Origin: a virus
Direction: 5' to 3' (one strand)
Virus record (IMG/VR): IMGVR_UViG_3300043446_001198
Span: 1-27,290 of that record
Length of the DNA stretch: 27,290 bases
Below, in pieces: positions 1 to 6,548 of this stretch; the stretch's first letter is position 1, and the number at the start of each line of letters is the position of its first letter. A model generated the notes under the pieces. The model saw nothing but the letters and a program-made list of their open reading frames with translations. It did not search any database and was not told where the DNA came from. The translations under genes and the position numbers were made by a program.

Positions 1-1160
1 GTCGCAGTCTTACGGTCGGATACCTGATACTGCGAACCAGCACCGAAGTCTGGATTGCCCATTCGGGCTTCGGCCAACATCCGCTCCTCCAGCATCAGGC
101 GCTGGAAGTCGAATGGCGGCTGGCTGAACTGCACCGGCTTTAACCCTTGCGGAAGGATCTGGCCGGGTTGCATCTTCAGGTTGGCTGTGTTGAGGCTGAT
201 CGGGTTCTGCGCCTCGAAAACGGGTCGGTTGGCAAGCTCAACGTAATCACTCAGGCTATTCTTCAGCTTGTTGAGTAGATTCTCTCCAGGGAGGAGAATT
301 TCTGCGACTCCCCGTGGGCTGTACCAACCGCCCCCTGTTACTTCATAGGGGAAATCAACAAAAGGAGGCTCGCCGTGCCGGTAGGGAAGGATGAACGGCT
401 TTCTTACATCCGTGTCGATAACCAGAGGACTATAAGTCTCGACCTTCCATCCGTCCTCGGAGGGCGTATACATTTCCCAAAGAATGATGCGATCATTCTC
501 AGCTTCCTGGGTAATTCCTTCACGGCGGTAAATCTCGTCCTGAATCTCGCTTCGTAAGCCCACCGATTTGGACGGTTTACCAGAAATGGTTTTGATGAAA
601 TTCTCATCCTGCTTGTAAAGGGGATTAGCCTTATAGGAATCGACGCTGGTTGAGATGATGTGAACAATGAAATCGGCATCCTTAAATTCCTTGGTGTACG
701 AAGGTACGATAATATGGAAGGGATCAATCGCCTCGAAGTCAATCCGCTTCTTGTCCTCGTTCCAGATCACCTTGGCAACGCCACGGCCATATAGAAGGAT
801 GTTGTCGATGACTGAAACGATCTCCTTCTGGAAGTTGGACTTCTCGCGCATCTGGTAGTCGAACCACCGCTCGGCGGAAACGGTAAGCGGGGTCAACTGC
901 TGGCGCATCGGGACGAAGCTGGAAAGAATGTCGTTGCCAATCGCGCTATTAACAAAAGAAGGCTTTAGCTTCTCAATGGCCGTGTCGATCAACTGAACGT
1001 GCAGGTCGGCTGCGGTCGGCCAAGGCTTGACCTTGCGGCGAACCCCAAAGTAACGAGCCTGATAAAACAAACGCTGGCGGTTCTCCCAGGTCTCGCGCTG
1101 GTTGAGCGCGTCAATAATCCGCGTGTAATAATCCCTGCGCTTTGTGTCCTTTTCGGTCAT
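1..1160 (-). CDS. Portal protein (head-tail connector), C-terminus cut by window edge
   Basis: I translated this frame from the ATG at 1160; it stays open for 386 codons to the left edge, so the C-terminus is missing. The start MTEKDTKRRDYYTRIIDAL is followed by a portal-like body with YGRGVAKVIWNEDKKR, FEAIDPFHIIVPS and GGGWYSPRGVAEILLPGEN, then a helical stretch LLNKLKNSLSDYVELANRPV. This pattern is typical of portal proteins of short-tailed phages, which form the dodecameric ring through which DNA enters and leaves the capsid. The ATG overlaps the stop of the upstream lipoprotein gene as ATGA, and large terminase lies two to three genes upstream, the usual neighbourhood of a portal gene. 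The assignment rests on sequence flavour and context, not on a database search. Confidence 0.8.
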   Translation of the reverse strand, partial: MTEKDTKRRDYYTRIIDALNQRETWENRQRLFYQARYFGVRRKVKPWPTAADLHVQLIDTAIEKLKPSFVNSAIGNDILSSFVPMRQQLTPLTVSAERWFDYQMREKSNFQKEIVSVIDNILLYGRGVAKVIWNEDKKRIDFEAIDPFHIIVPSYTKEFKDADFIVHIISTSVDSYKANPLYKQDENFIKTISGKPSKSVGLRSEIQDEIYRREGITQEAENDRIILWEMYTPSEDGWKVETYSPLVIDTDVRKPFILPYRHGEPPFVDFPYEVTGGGWYSPRGVAEILLPGENLLNKLKNSLSDYVELANRPVFEAQNPISLNTANLKMQPGQILPQGLKPVQFSQPPFDFQRLMLEERMLAEARMGNPDFGAGSQYQVSDRKTA

Positions 1161-1405
1161 TTATCCTTTTCCCTGTTCAGTTCAAACGAAAGATCGTTGA
1201 TATAATGCAAAGCACGTTTTGCCCATGCGCGGACGGCAGGAGAAGAATCGCGTACAGCAGGATAGTTCTCATCGCGCATCAGTGTCTCGACCGCCCCTGT
1301 CGTATTCGTCACCGGACTCGTTGTGGCGCACCCACCAAGCATTAGGGCCAAGATCGCGATCAATGGAATCACGGTTGTTGCGCCACTCGCCTTCAGCTCG
1401 GTCAA
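1157..1405 (-). CDS. Small lipoprotein, probable outer-membrane spanin (Rz1-like)
   Basis: The frame encodes a short signal sequence ending in a clear lipobox: VIPLIAILALMLGGC, with Leu-Gly-Gly-Cys at the cleavage site. The mature lipoprotein is about 57 residues (CATTSPVTNTTGAVETLMRD onward) with a charged C-terminus. I place the start at the TTG at 1405 because AAAGAGAAG lies just upstream and this gives a normal 26-residue signal. GTG codons at 1468 and 1372 are alternatives. The gene lies mostly inside and downstream of a second frame (1269-1475) that encodes a membrane-anchored charged peptide. Nested Rz/Rz1 pairs look like this, with the lipoprotein as outer-membrane partner in disrupting the Gram-negative envelope. 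Position next to a holin-like gene supports lysis. Its stop overlaps the portal ATG. Confidence 0.6.
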   Translation of the reverse strand: MTELKASGATTVIPLIAILALMLGGCATTSPVTNTTGAVETLMRDENYPAVRDSSPAVRAWAKRALHYINDLSFELNREKDK

Positions 1406-1475
1406 CGCGCTTCTCTTTCCAGCCGGGAATGAGGCGAAGGATCGACGCGATGATGTTGAGGATCGCACCGATCAC
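1269..1475 (-). CDS. Small membrane-anchored protein, possible inner-membrane spanin (Rz-like)
   Basis: A 68-residue frame begins with GTG at 1475. It has a hydrophobic N-terminus (IGAILNIIASILRLIPGW) followed by a highly charged tail rich in Arg, Asp and Glu. The layout resembles an inner-membrane spanin, with an N-terminal anchor and periplasmic charged region. It is shorter than typical Rz proteins and its tail is not a convincing long coiled coil. It overlaps the lipoprotein gene in another frame, as in nested Rz/Rz1 pairs, and follows the holin-like gene after 6 nt. No strong ribosome site is visible, so it may depend on translational coupling. The alternative is an unrelated small membrane protein. 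Confidence 0.45.
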   Translation of the reverse strand: MIGAILNIIASILRLIPGWKEKRVDRAEGEWRNNRDSIDRDLGPNAWWVRHNESGDEYDRGGRDTDAR

Positions 1476-1481
1476 TTAAAA

Positions 1482-1652
1482 TTATTTGATTTGCAGTCCG
1501 ACAGACTTCAGGAAGTTGACGATCTTTTCAAGGATCGAATCGTCCTTCGGAGTCGGGGTAAGCTTGACAATGATGCGTGCGGCCAGAACAACACCGCCAA
1601 CGGCGGCAACAATCTCGGTCCAGTTAGAAGTGATCCAGTTCCAGATATTCAT
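1482..1652 (-). CDS. 56-residue single-span membrane protein, holin-like
   Basis: The gene starts with ATG at 1652 behind an excellent ribosome site (GCAGGAGGTTAAAATG) that overlaps the end of the large terminase gene. The protein begins MNIWNWITSNWTEIVAAVGG, has one hydrophobic segment (about residues 13-28, IVAAVGGVVLAARIIV), and then an amphipathic charged C-terminus ending VGLQIK. Size, one membrane segment and position beside the spanin-like pair suggest a holin or another lysis membrane protein that controls release of the endolysin. The family is not one I can name with certainty. It was identified by direct translation of the gap between neighbours. Confidence 0.65.
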   Translation of the reverse strand: MNIWNWITSNWTEIVAAVGGVVLAARIIVKLTPTPKDDSILEKIVNFLKSVGLQIK

Positions 1653-1653
1653 T

Positions 1654-3090
1654 TTAACCTCCTGCGTCGAAGCCAGCCATGACAGGGTCGCTCGACTCCA
1701 TCAAAGCCTGCAATGACCTCCACGTTGGCTTCTCCACCGGAAAGGTCAAGTCGAAACTAATATTACCACCATCAAGGCAGAGGGCAAGGGCATCGGCCTT
1801 ATCAGGGCTGGCAAGACCTCTGGAGCGCATGGAGTCCTTGGACTCGACTCCCAATTTTCCCTTGGAATTGACAAGGCTCCGACGGCAGGTGAGTTGCGCC
1901 GTCAGTTCGTCGTCTTCGGGCAGGATGATCTCAGCCGCCTCGATCTTCTTGGCCATCCCATACCACATCTCGGACGCACGGTTGGTATAGGCATCGTTAT
2001 CGTAGGCGGTCGATCCAAAGTTGACCCGCTGCACCTCCCAGCCTGCTTCCGCCAGGGCATCGCACATGGGCATACCAAGGCCGCTTGCGTCGGCATAGAT
2101 GTCTTCGGCCTTTAGGCCGTGCTTCTTAAATTCCACAATAAACCTGCCTACCGCTGACATCGTATCCCTTTCGCGCCATGCCGTAATTGGCAGAACCTTG
2201 TTCCCATCCCGCACGCAAAGCACGTTGCAATCTCCGCCAGCCGCAAAGTCAACCCCGGCTATCTTGGTTCCAGGCCTGAAGTCTGGCGGGCTGGTAAGGC
2301 AGTTCTGAAGCTGGTTTAGGTTAATAATCAGGCTTTCACTGCCTATGTCCACAAACTCTCCATAGATCATTGAGCGGGTAAGCGGGTGCTTTTCGCCGTA
2401 CCGCTGGATAACCTCGTCGATTTGCTTCTGGGTGATATGTGGGCAGTCGAAGGCTGTTACAGCGTGCTTCTTCCACATATCCGCCTCTTTGGTGAAGGCG
2501 CGATAGAAAGCACCACTGCTACCACCAGGGCTGCTCGCAATAAGCAAGCGGGTAGGCTGACACCGGCTGATGGCTTCAAACAATGGGTCAGCAACTGTCT
2601 TGGCTTCGTCCACCACCATAAGCAATGGCGCAGTTTCGTGGTTCTCGGCGTGCCAGCCTTCAGCACGGCCAGGATCGGTCGCAGAATAGCCTATAATGCG
2701 CGATGTGTTGCCGTCAGGGTGCAGATAGCGGATCTCGCCAGATGTGACCTCCCAGGGTCCGCCAAGCTTGGCAATGTGGGAGCGAAGGCTAGGCCAAAGC
2801 TGAGACTCGACCTGGCGGAAAACTCCGGCGGTAGTTACGGCCACAGAACGCTGATAGACCAGTGCGTGCCATATCAAAACGCCTGAAATTACCGTGGAAG
2901 TCTTGCCGGAACCGTTGGCGGCGCGTAGAGCGACTCTGGAGTCGATTGGCTCAATATCTGCCAGTACGTCCTTTTGCCACTTGTAAAGATTGATGCCCAA
3001 TACTTTGTCTGCGAAATACGCAGGGTTTAGCAGTTGCTCTAAAACTTCTTCAGGAGCCTTTTGGGCTGACTTGGGAATACGCTTCGGCAT
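1654..3090 (-). CDS. terL: Terminase large subunit (DNA packaging ATPase and nuclease)
   Basis: A 478-residue protein with both domains of a phage large terminase. The ATPase part has Walker A AANGSGKTS (residues 58-66), Walker B LLMVVDEA (156-163) and a coupling motif LLIASSPGG (183-191). The C-terminal RNase H-like nuclease shows Asp281 in GVDFAAGGD, Asp334 in YADASG and Asp430/Asp433 in SPDKADALALC. It pumps genomic DNA into the procapsid through the portal and cuts it. The small subunit gene lies directly upstream (40-nt gap) and the portal is downstream on the same strand. The stop TAA lies 1 nt before the ATG of the holin-like gene, whose ribosome site is inside this gene. The length is normal for the family. 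Confidence 0.95.
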   Translation of the reverse strand: MPKRIPKSAQKAPEEVLEQLLNPAYFADKVLGINLYKWQKDVLADIEPIDSRVALRAANGSGKTSTVISGVLIWHALVYQRSVAVTTAGVFRQVESQLWPSLRSHIAKLGGPWEVTSGEIRYLHPDGNTSRIIGYSATDPGRAEGWHAENHETAPLLMVVDEAKTVADPLFEAISRCQPTRLLIASSPGGSSGAFYRAFTKEADMWKKHAVTAFDCPHITQKQIDEVIQRYGEKHPLTRSMIYGEFVDIGSESLIINLNQLQNCLTSPPDFRPGTKIAGVDFAAGGDCNVLCVRDGNKVLPITAWRERDTMSAVGRFIVEFKKHGLKAEDIYADASGLGMPMCDALAEAGWEVQRVNFGSTAYDNDAYTNRASEMWYGMAKKIEAAEIILPEDDELTAQLTCRRSLVNSKGKLGVESKDSMRSRGLASPDKADALALCLDGGNISFDLTFPVEKPTWRSLQALMESSDPVMAGFDAGG

Positions 3091-3129
3091 AACCTCTTTT
3101 TATTTTGTGGCGCAATTATTTGGGGGGTA

Positions 3130-3765
3130 TTATGCGTGTGAATCGGTGGCGGGGGGCGTAGGGGGAGGGGTGTCGTGTAGGGGATACTTTGCAAGGCTTT
3201 CTGCCCTTGGCTTTCGTCTCCTCATCGGCTGCTTTCTTAAAAAACCTTTTGTAAGTTGTTGACCTGATGCGTTTGTCGCACAATAAGCATTATCTTCAAC
3301 TTGTGCCGGTGGCAATGCTTTAACATCCTGGCTCTCAATCACTTGTGCTTTCTTTTCCGCTCTTCGCGATGCGAGTCCAGCGAGGAGGGCGGCGAATGAT
3401 CCGCCCGCTGTATGTTCCACTCCGCCAGAGACTTGCAACCTGGCCGATGGTTGAGCATAAGAATAAACACGCTCTGCCATCCATGCTTTTGCCTGCCAAG
3501 ACTTCTCTCCCGCAAGTTCGATGTCCCTTAAAAGCTTTAATTCATGTTTTTTTCGGGCCATCCGCACTTGATCTCCAAAAGCTGGCCGCTTCTTTGTCCA
3601 TCCTTGCACCGTTATCGGATTAAGTCCGACAAGCTCCGCCGCTTTCTCAAGCGTAAAGCCGGAGCCGCACGCATTGATTATTGTCTTGGCAATCTCGTCC
3701 GTGTATGCGGTTTTCCCATTCTTCGATTTTTCGGGCAGCTTGTCGGGCGAGTTTTCCACCCGCAC
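3130..3765 (-). CDS. terS: Terminase small subunit (DNA recognition)
   Basis: A 211-residue protein with an N-terminal helix-turn-helix: AYTDEIAKTIINACGSGFTL then KAAELVGLNPITVQGWTKKR (about residues 20-60). This matches small terminases that bind the packaging site and recruit the large subunit. A helical middle (MARKKHELKLLRDIELAGEKSW) would form the oligomer core. The C-terminus is proline- and arginine-rich and ends PPPTPPATDSHA. The start is GTG at 3765; GTG at 3759 is also possible, and upstream GGTAGG is a weak ribosome site. It sits immediately before the large terminase gene and is transcribed divergently from the small plus-strand genes that begin at 3834. Confidence 0.8.
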   Translation of the reverse strand: MRVENSPDKLPEKSKNGKTAYTDEIAKTIINACGSGFTLEKAAELVGLNPITVQGWTKKRPAFGDQVRMARKKHELKLLRDIELAGEKSWQAKAWMAERVYSYAQPSARLQVSGGVEHTAGGSFAALLAGLASRRAEKKAQVIESQDVKALPPAQVEDNAYCATNASGQQLTKGFLRKQPMRRRKPRAESLAKYPLHDTPPPTPPATDSHA

Positions 3766-3797
3766 AACCTACCACAAAAGATTCTCAAAAATAATTG

Positions 3798-3833
3798 TTG
3801 ACACAAGCAACCCGCTTGCACTAGGCTCCATCT
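3798..3833 (+). promoter_or_regulatory. Sigma70-type promoter for the plus-strand small-gene block, with inverted repeat
   Basis: TTGACA at 3798-3803 is a perfect -35 box. Eighteen bases downstream is TAGGCT (3822-3827), a partial -10 box. The inverted repeat CAAGC-aaccc-GCTTG (3804-3818) fills the spacer and could be an operator. The -10 box ends only 6 nt before the ATG at 3834, so the transcript would start at or next to the start codon. The region also separates the divergent terminase operon. Confidence 0.55.
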
Positions 3834-4043
3834 ATGCAAACAACGCACACCAAAACCGAAGCGGAAGCGGTTAAAGCCTTCCGCATTGCGATTCTCGACA
3901 AAATCTTCGAGGAGCAGGTCGCTCTTTCCAATGAAATCGGAGCCTCGGAGGCAAAGAAAAACAACCGCAAGGCCGATGCATTGCGTGAACGCAAGATGGG
4001 GCTTTGGATTGCAGAGCAGACCATCAAGCAGTTTTGCGGGTAA
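3834..4043 (+). CDS. Small charged helical protein, unknown function
   Basis: A 69-residue protein starting MQTTHTKTEAEAVKAFRIAI and continuing with a highly charged helical sequence (DKIFEEQVALSNEIGASEAK) to IAEQTIKQFCG. I do not recognise the family. It is the first gene of the plus-strand block and sits 6 nt after the -10 box of the promoter at 3798-3827, so it may be translated from a leaderless message. Its stop is 4 nt before the next ATG at 4048, so the two are probably co-translated. Confidence 0.6.
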   Translation: MQTTHTKTEAEAVKAFRIAILDKIFEEQVALSNEIGASEAKKNNRKADALRERKMGLWIAEQTIKQFCG

Positions 4044-4047
4044 TAAT

Positions 4048-4371
4048 ATGAGCAACACACGCACCAACGCCGACAAGCAGACGGCCAAAGTTCTGCGAAT
4101 CTCCGCAAACGAAATTGCCGAGCAGTTTATCAGCTCGACAATCCAACACGATGATTGGCAACAAGCAGGTCAAATCCTTTCCGATTTGGCCGACAACATT
4201 GTCACGCCCGAAACCTTGCGGGATTTGTCTCAATTATTGTCCGACATCGCAGACGAAGCAGAGCGGATCAAGCCAGATGATGAACACGAAGCACACGCCA
4301 CCGAATCCCTCTGCGAGTTGATTGCAGAAAAACTTATGGCGAAATATGATCGCCATACTGGCAGAGCATAA
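4048..4371 (+). CDS. 107-residue acidic helical protein, unknown function
   Basis: The start is taken as ATG at 4048, 4 nt after the previous stop. The frame is open further upstream, but that part overlaps the previous gene. The protein begins MSNTRTNADKQTAKVLRISA and is largely helical and acidic, with leucine-rich stretches (AGQILSDLADNIVTPETLRD, LSQLLSDIADEAERIKPDDE) ending KLMAKYDRHTGRA. The regular Leu/Ile spacing suggests a helical bundle or dimer. No catalytic motif is visible. The context is early-type accessory genes. Confidence 0.6.
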   Translation: MSNTRTNADKQTAKVLRISANEIAEQFISSTIQHDDWQQAGQILSDLADNIVTPETLRDLSQLLSDIADEAERIKPDDEHEAHATESLCELIAEKLMAKYDRHTGRA

Positions 4372-4401
4372 AACCAAAAACCAAAGAAAGGAATACACAC
4401 A

Positions 4402-4626
4402 ATGAGCGCACTATACGGAACACTGCAAGGAGCAAAAGGAATGGCCACACGATGCGGTCATCGGGAATTGACCACTCACGCTGCAAGTTGGGATGGAGCG
4501 GTTCGGGTGAGTCTTAACAACGACAAGAAAACTGGATCGACATCCTATGTTGTCGAGCTAGTGCCTTGGCACGGAAACGGAGAATATCGGAAGCTGGCCG
4601 AAGGAATTATGGAGAAGCGGAAATGA
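4402..4626 (+). CDS. 74-residue hypothetical protein
   Basis: The start ATG at 4402 follows the leader AAAGAAAGGAATACACACA, a good ribosome site that recurs before other genes here (5416, 5900, 16140). The protein begins MSALYGTLQGAKGMATRCGH and contains AASWDGAVRVSLN and TSYVVELVPWHGNGEYRKLA, which look like a small mixed alpha/beta fold. I do not recognise a named family. The stop overlaps the ATG of the next gene as ATGA. Confidence 0.6.
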   Translation: MSALYGTLQGAKGMATRCGHRELTTHAASWDGAVRVSLNNDKKTGSTSYVVELVPWHGNGEYRKLAEGIMEKRK

Positions 4627-4751
4627 TCTGCTTCTGTATCTACTCCCGCGCCGGTTCCTTCCTCCTTCGCTTCGAATCACTTGAGCGTGCCGAAGCGTGG
4701 CGGATGGCGAGAGGTGTTGAGAATTACACAATCAGAAAGGAGAAATGGTAA
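4623..4751 (+). CDS. 42-residue hypothetical protein
   Basis: The start ATG at 4623 overlaps the previous stop (ATGA); an upstream in-frame start at 4566 would lie inside the previous gene and is less likely. The peptide starts MICFCIYSRAGSFLLRFESL and ends NYTIRKEKW. It looks like a short beta-alpha unit with no recognisable motif. The stop codon is immediately followed by the ATG of the next gene at 4752, so translation is probably coupled. Confidence 0.5.
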   Translation: MICFCIYSRAGSFLLRFESLERAEAWRMARGVENYTIRKEKW

Positions 4752-5300
4752 ATGAAAACAATAGAAGTTAATACATACACCGCACAAGAATTGAAGGAAC
4801 ATAACCCAGAAGCTTTTGAAAAAGCTTTTGAGAGATATAAAGAATCCCAATATAGTTTTGGGCTAAATTGGGGAGATGAAATGTTTGAAAGTCTAAAGGC
4901 ATTGATTGAATTGGGTGGATACAAGCTAAAAGACTATTCCCTCGGAGATTCTTCTTGCCGTGATAATCATATCACAATATCGGAAAGAGATTGTGACGAT
5001 TTAAGCGGCAAGCGTGCTTTTGCTTGGCTGGAAAATAACATTCTGGCCAAGTTGAGGGATAAGAATGGCAAATTAGACGCAGGGGGACTCACGGGTTACT
5101 GCTTTGATTATAATCTTGTTGAGCATTTACAAAAATCAATCAAGGGCGGCAATTCTGTAAAAGAATCACTTGAAAGCCTGGTTTATCCATATGTTGAGCA
5201 AGTTGACGCAGAATGGGAGGATCAATTAAGCGAAGAAAGATTCATTGATGAATCGGACGCAAACGAAATTCAATTTCTTGAAGATGGGAGGAAAATATGA
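4752..5300 (+). CDS. 182-residue hypothetical phage protein (antitoxin-annotated family likely)
   Basis: The protein begins MKTIEVNTYTAQELKEHNPE and contains AFERYKES, NWGDEMFESLKALIELGGYK and YSLGDSSCRDNHITIS, then an acidic C-terminus. From memory, similar phage proteins with the TAQELK...AFE...W.DE...SLKAL pattern are sometimes annotated as antitoxin or stability-system proteins, on weak grounds. No toxin partner is evident next to it. The gene is AT-richer than its neighbours. The ribosome site is AGAAAGGAGAAATGGTAA before ATG 4752. The stop overlaps the next start (ATGA). Confidence 0.6.
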   Translation: MKTIEVNTYTAQELKEHNPEAFEKAFERYKESQYSFGLNWGDEMFESLKALIELGGYKLKDYSLGDSSCRDNHITISERDCDDLSGKRAFAWLENNILAKLRDKNGKLDAGGLTGYCFDYNLVEHLQKSIKGGNSVKESLESLVYPYVEQVDAEWEDQLSEERFIDESDANEIQFLEDGRKI

Positions 5301-5392
5301 TTGCCGAAGTCTCAACCGGAGTCGTTTTCGCCCACGGCCTGATCCTTGGCGGGATCTTGGCCGCGTTTGCGTTGTTAATCGGCAGGAAATAA
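5297..5392 (+). CDS. 31-residue single-span membrane peptide
   Basis: Starting with ATG at 5297, which overlaps the stop of the previous gene as ATGA, the frame encodes MIAEVSTGVVFAHGLILGGI followed by LAAFALLIGRK. The peptide is nearly all one hydrophobic helix with a positively charged end, so it should insert in the inner membrane. GGGAGGAAAAT upstream is a good ribosome site. Function is unknown; phages often encode such small membrane peptides for host takeover. Confidence 0.5.
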   Translation: MIAEVSTGVVFAHGLILGGILAAFALLIGRK

Positions 5393-5415
5393 AAACAATA
5401 AAAGAAAGGAACACA

Positions 5416-5775
5416 ATGAACAAAATAAGAAAATCAGACATAGAAATACAACTAAACGGAGACTACTTGGATGCCGACATTTATCAGATTGACGGCAAAC
5501 AGGAATGGAAACTTCGCCTAACCTTGGACTTGGGTAGCGAGAAGTTTTATTTCTCCCCGCTTCAATATGCCGAAACCTTGGAGGCAGACTTTGAGGAAGT
5601 TGAGAACTCGCCGGAAGCTCATTCGGTTGCAGAGGTGTTTACCAAGGCCAAGGCATTCAACCCAAGGCCATCTGAAGATGTCATCAGGGCATTCAAGAAT
5701 GCCGTCCCAATGGCAAGGGAGTTTATCAGAAAGGCGGAAAAGGAATTGAAACGCAAGCGGTTGAAAACGGTCTAG
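5416..5775 (+). CDS. 119-residue hypothetical protein
   Basis: ATG at 5416 follows the leader AAAGAAAGGAACACA, so this start is preferred over upstream in-frame starts that would overlap the previous gene. The protein begins MNKIRKSDIEIQLNGDYLDA, with beta-rich N-terminal repeats (IYQIDGKQEWKLRLTLDLGS) and a basic helical C-terminus (AREFIRKAEKELKRKRLKTV) that could contact nucleic acid. I do not recognise the family. It is the last gene before the intergenic hairpin and repeat at 5787-5848. Confidence 0.6.
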   Translation: MNKIRKSDIEIQLNGDYLDADIYQIDGKQEWKLRLTLDLGSEKFYFSPLQYAETLEADFEEVENSPEAHSVAEVFTKAKAFNPRPSEDVIRAFKNAVPMAREFIRKAEKELKRKRLKTV

Positions 5776-5786
5776 TCTCCCCTTGT

Positions 5787-5808
5787 CTTCCCCTTTAATC
5801 GGGGGAAG
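5787..5808. other. Intergenic hairpin, weak terminator candidate
   Basis: CTTCCCC (5787-5793) pairs with GGGGAAG (5802-5808) around an 8-nt loop, 12 nt after the stop of the gene at 5416-5775. There is no T-run on either side, so it is not a classical rho-independent terminator; it might stabilise or process the message. Confidence 0.35.
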
Positions 5809-5817
5809 CAAAGGTGA

Positions 5818-5848
5818 GATTCGCTAGAATCAGCCTAACAAACGGAAC
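5818..5848 (+). promoter_or_regulatory. Inverted repeat plus 14-bp repeat, copy 1
   Basis: GATTC-gcta-GAATC (5818-5831) is a small perfect inverted repeat that includes TAGAAT, a 5/6 match to a -10 box, although no -35 is visible. It is followed by CTAACAAACGGAAC (5835-5848), which recurs exactly at 6278-6291, also upstream of a small gene. The two copies probably mark a shared control site. Confidence 0.4.
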
Positions 5849-5899
5849 CGCAGCCGGGACAATCCTTGGCGGTGGGGATGAAAAGAAAGGGAACACATA

Positions 5900-6190
5900 A
5901 TGAAAAAAACAAAGTGGGAAGTTGCGGGACACGTTCCAGTAGATTCTGGATGCATTATGCTTTCTGATCCGTGCTATGCGGTTCAGAACATTATCGGCCA
6001 GCGTGTTGGTAATGATAGATGGCTGAAGTTTTGCGATAAACTTTGGGATCTTGAAAAGAAAAACAGAGTTGCGGGAGCTAGTTTGGATCTTGGCTATGTC
6101 GCAACTGGATTCGGTGGGGATGGTTTTTATCCAGTTGAAATAAGAAAAGATGATCGTGGGATGGTGAAGGAATTACGGATCAGATTCTAG
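5900..6190 (+). CDS. 96-residue phage hypothetical protein with DPCY and GDGFYPV motifs
   Basis: The protein begins MKKTKWEVAGHVPVDSGCIM and contains LSDPCYA and GFGGDGFYPVEIRKDDRG, ending VKELRIRF. A conserved DSG...SDPCY start and G-GDG-Y-V...GRV.EL.I.F end occurs, from memory, in a group of small bacterial and phage proteins of unknown function resembling DUF4241. The Cys and Asp residues may form a binding site, but no activity is established. The ribosome site is AAAGAAAGGGAACACATA. Confidence 0.6.
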   Translation: MKKTKWEVAGHVPVDSGCIMLSDPCYAVQNIIGQRVGNDRWLKFCDKLWDLEKKNRVAGASLDLGYVATGFGGDGFYPVEIRKDDRGMVKELRIRF

Positions 6191-6274
6191 CCACCCACCC
6201 CCGCCAAGGTTCCACCCCTTGCCGGTTCACCTAGTCCGCCATCCTCCCATAATCGGTAGCGTGGCGATTTGATT

Positions 6275-6304
6275 TGACTAACAAACGGAACTTTGGCCTA
6301 TAAG
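6275..6304 (+). promoter_or_regulatory. Candidate promoter with 14-bp repeat, copy 2
   Basis: TTGACT (6274-6279) resembles a -35 box. TATAAG (6299-6304) resembles a -10 box, with a rather long 19-bp spacer. CTAACAAACGGAAC (6278-6291), the exact second copy of the repeat at 5835-5848, lies within it. It sits just upstream of the gene at 6318. Confidence 0.35.
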
Positions 6305-6320
6305 GAGTTTATAAAAAATG
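6297..6320 (+). repeat. 24-bp initiation repeat, copy 1
   Basis: A 24-bp unit beginning CCTATAAGG, followed by an AT-rich TATAA stretch and ending in ATG. The ATG is the start codon of the 6318 gene, and AAGGAG inside the unit is its ribosome site. Two further copies occur at 6495-6518 and 6520-6543. Confidence 0.6.
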
Positions 6321-6485
6321 AATAAAGAACAAATAATTCGAGAGTATCTTTCAACCCTTGGACGCAAGGGCGGGAGCGTTAAGGGGCCGCAAAAGGCCCG
6401 GAAGTTATCGCGGGAGCATTACGAAAACGTATCACGCATTCAGCGGGAGCGTTGGGCGAAGTGGCGGGAGCAGAACAAACGGTAG
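6318..6485 (+). CDS. 55-residue basic protein, GRKGG type
   Basis: Direct translation from ATG 6318 gives MNKEQIIREYLSTLGRKGGS followed by VKGPQKARKLSREH and ending RIQRERWAKWREQNKR. It is strongly basic. Short proteins with a GRKGG...GP-KAR-LS motif are common in bacteria and phages and are thought to bind nucleic acid, though no function is established. The start lies inside the 24-bp repeat with the ribosome site AAGGAG. It is the last gene of the plus block and runs toward the minus genes. Confidence 0.55.
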   Translation: MNKEQIIREYLSTLGRKGGSVKGPQKARKLSREHYENVSRIQRERWAKWREQNKR

Positions 6486-6494
6486 CGTGGTGGC

Positions 6495-6543
6495 CCTATA
6501 AGGGTTTTATAAAGAATGTCCTATAAGGGATATATAAGAAATG
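6495..6543 (+). repeat. 24-bp initiation repeat, copies 2 and 3 in tandem
   Basis: Two diverged copies of the unit at 6297-6320 lie at 6495-6518 and 6520-6543, 1 nt apart. Each starts CCTATAAGGG and ends in ATG. The ATG of copy 2 opens only 31 codons and that of copy 3 stops after three, so they look like leftover or regulatory copies. Confidence 0.6.
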
Positions 6544-6548
6544 CTACT

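Noticed and set aside
2386-2886. 166-codon plus-strand ORF opposite the large terminase gene
   Set aside because: It is antisense to conserved terminase motifs, has no ribosome site and no recognisable product, so it is a shadow frame.
5787-5808. Rho-independent terminator
   Set aside because: The stem is good but no T-run follows on either strand, so it is listed only as a hairpin.
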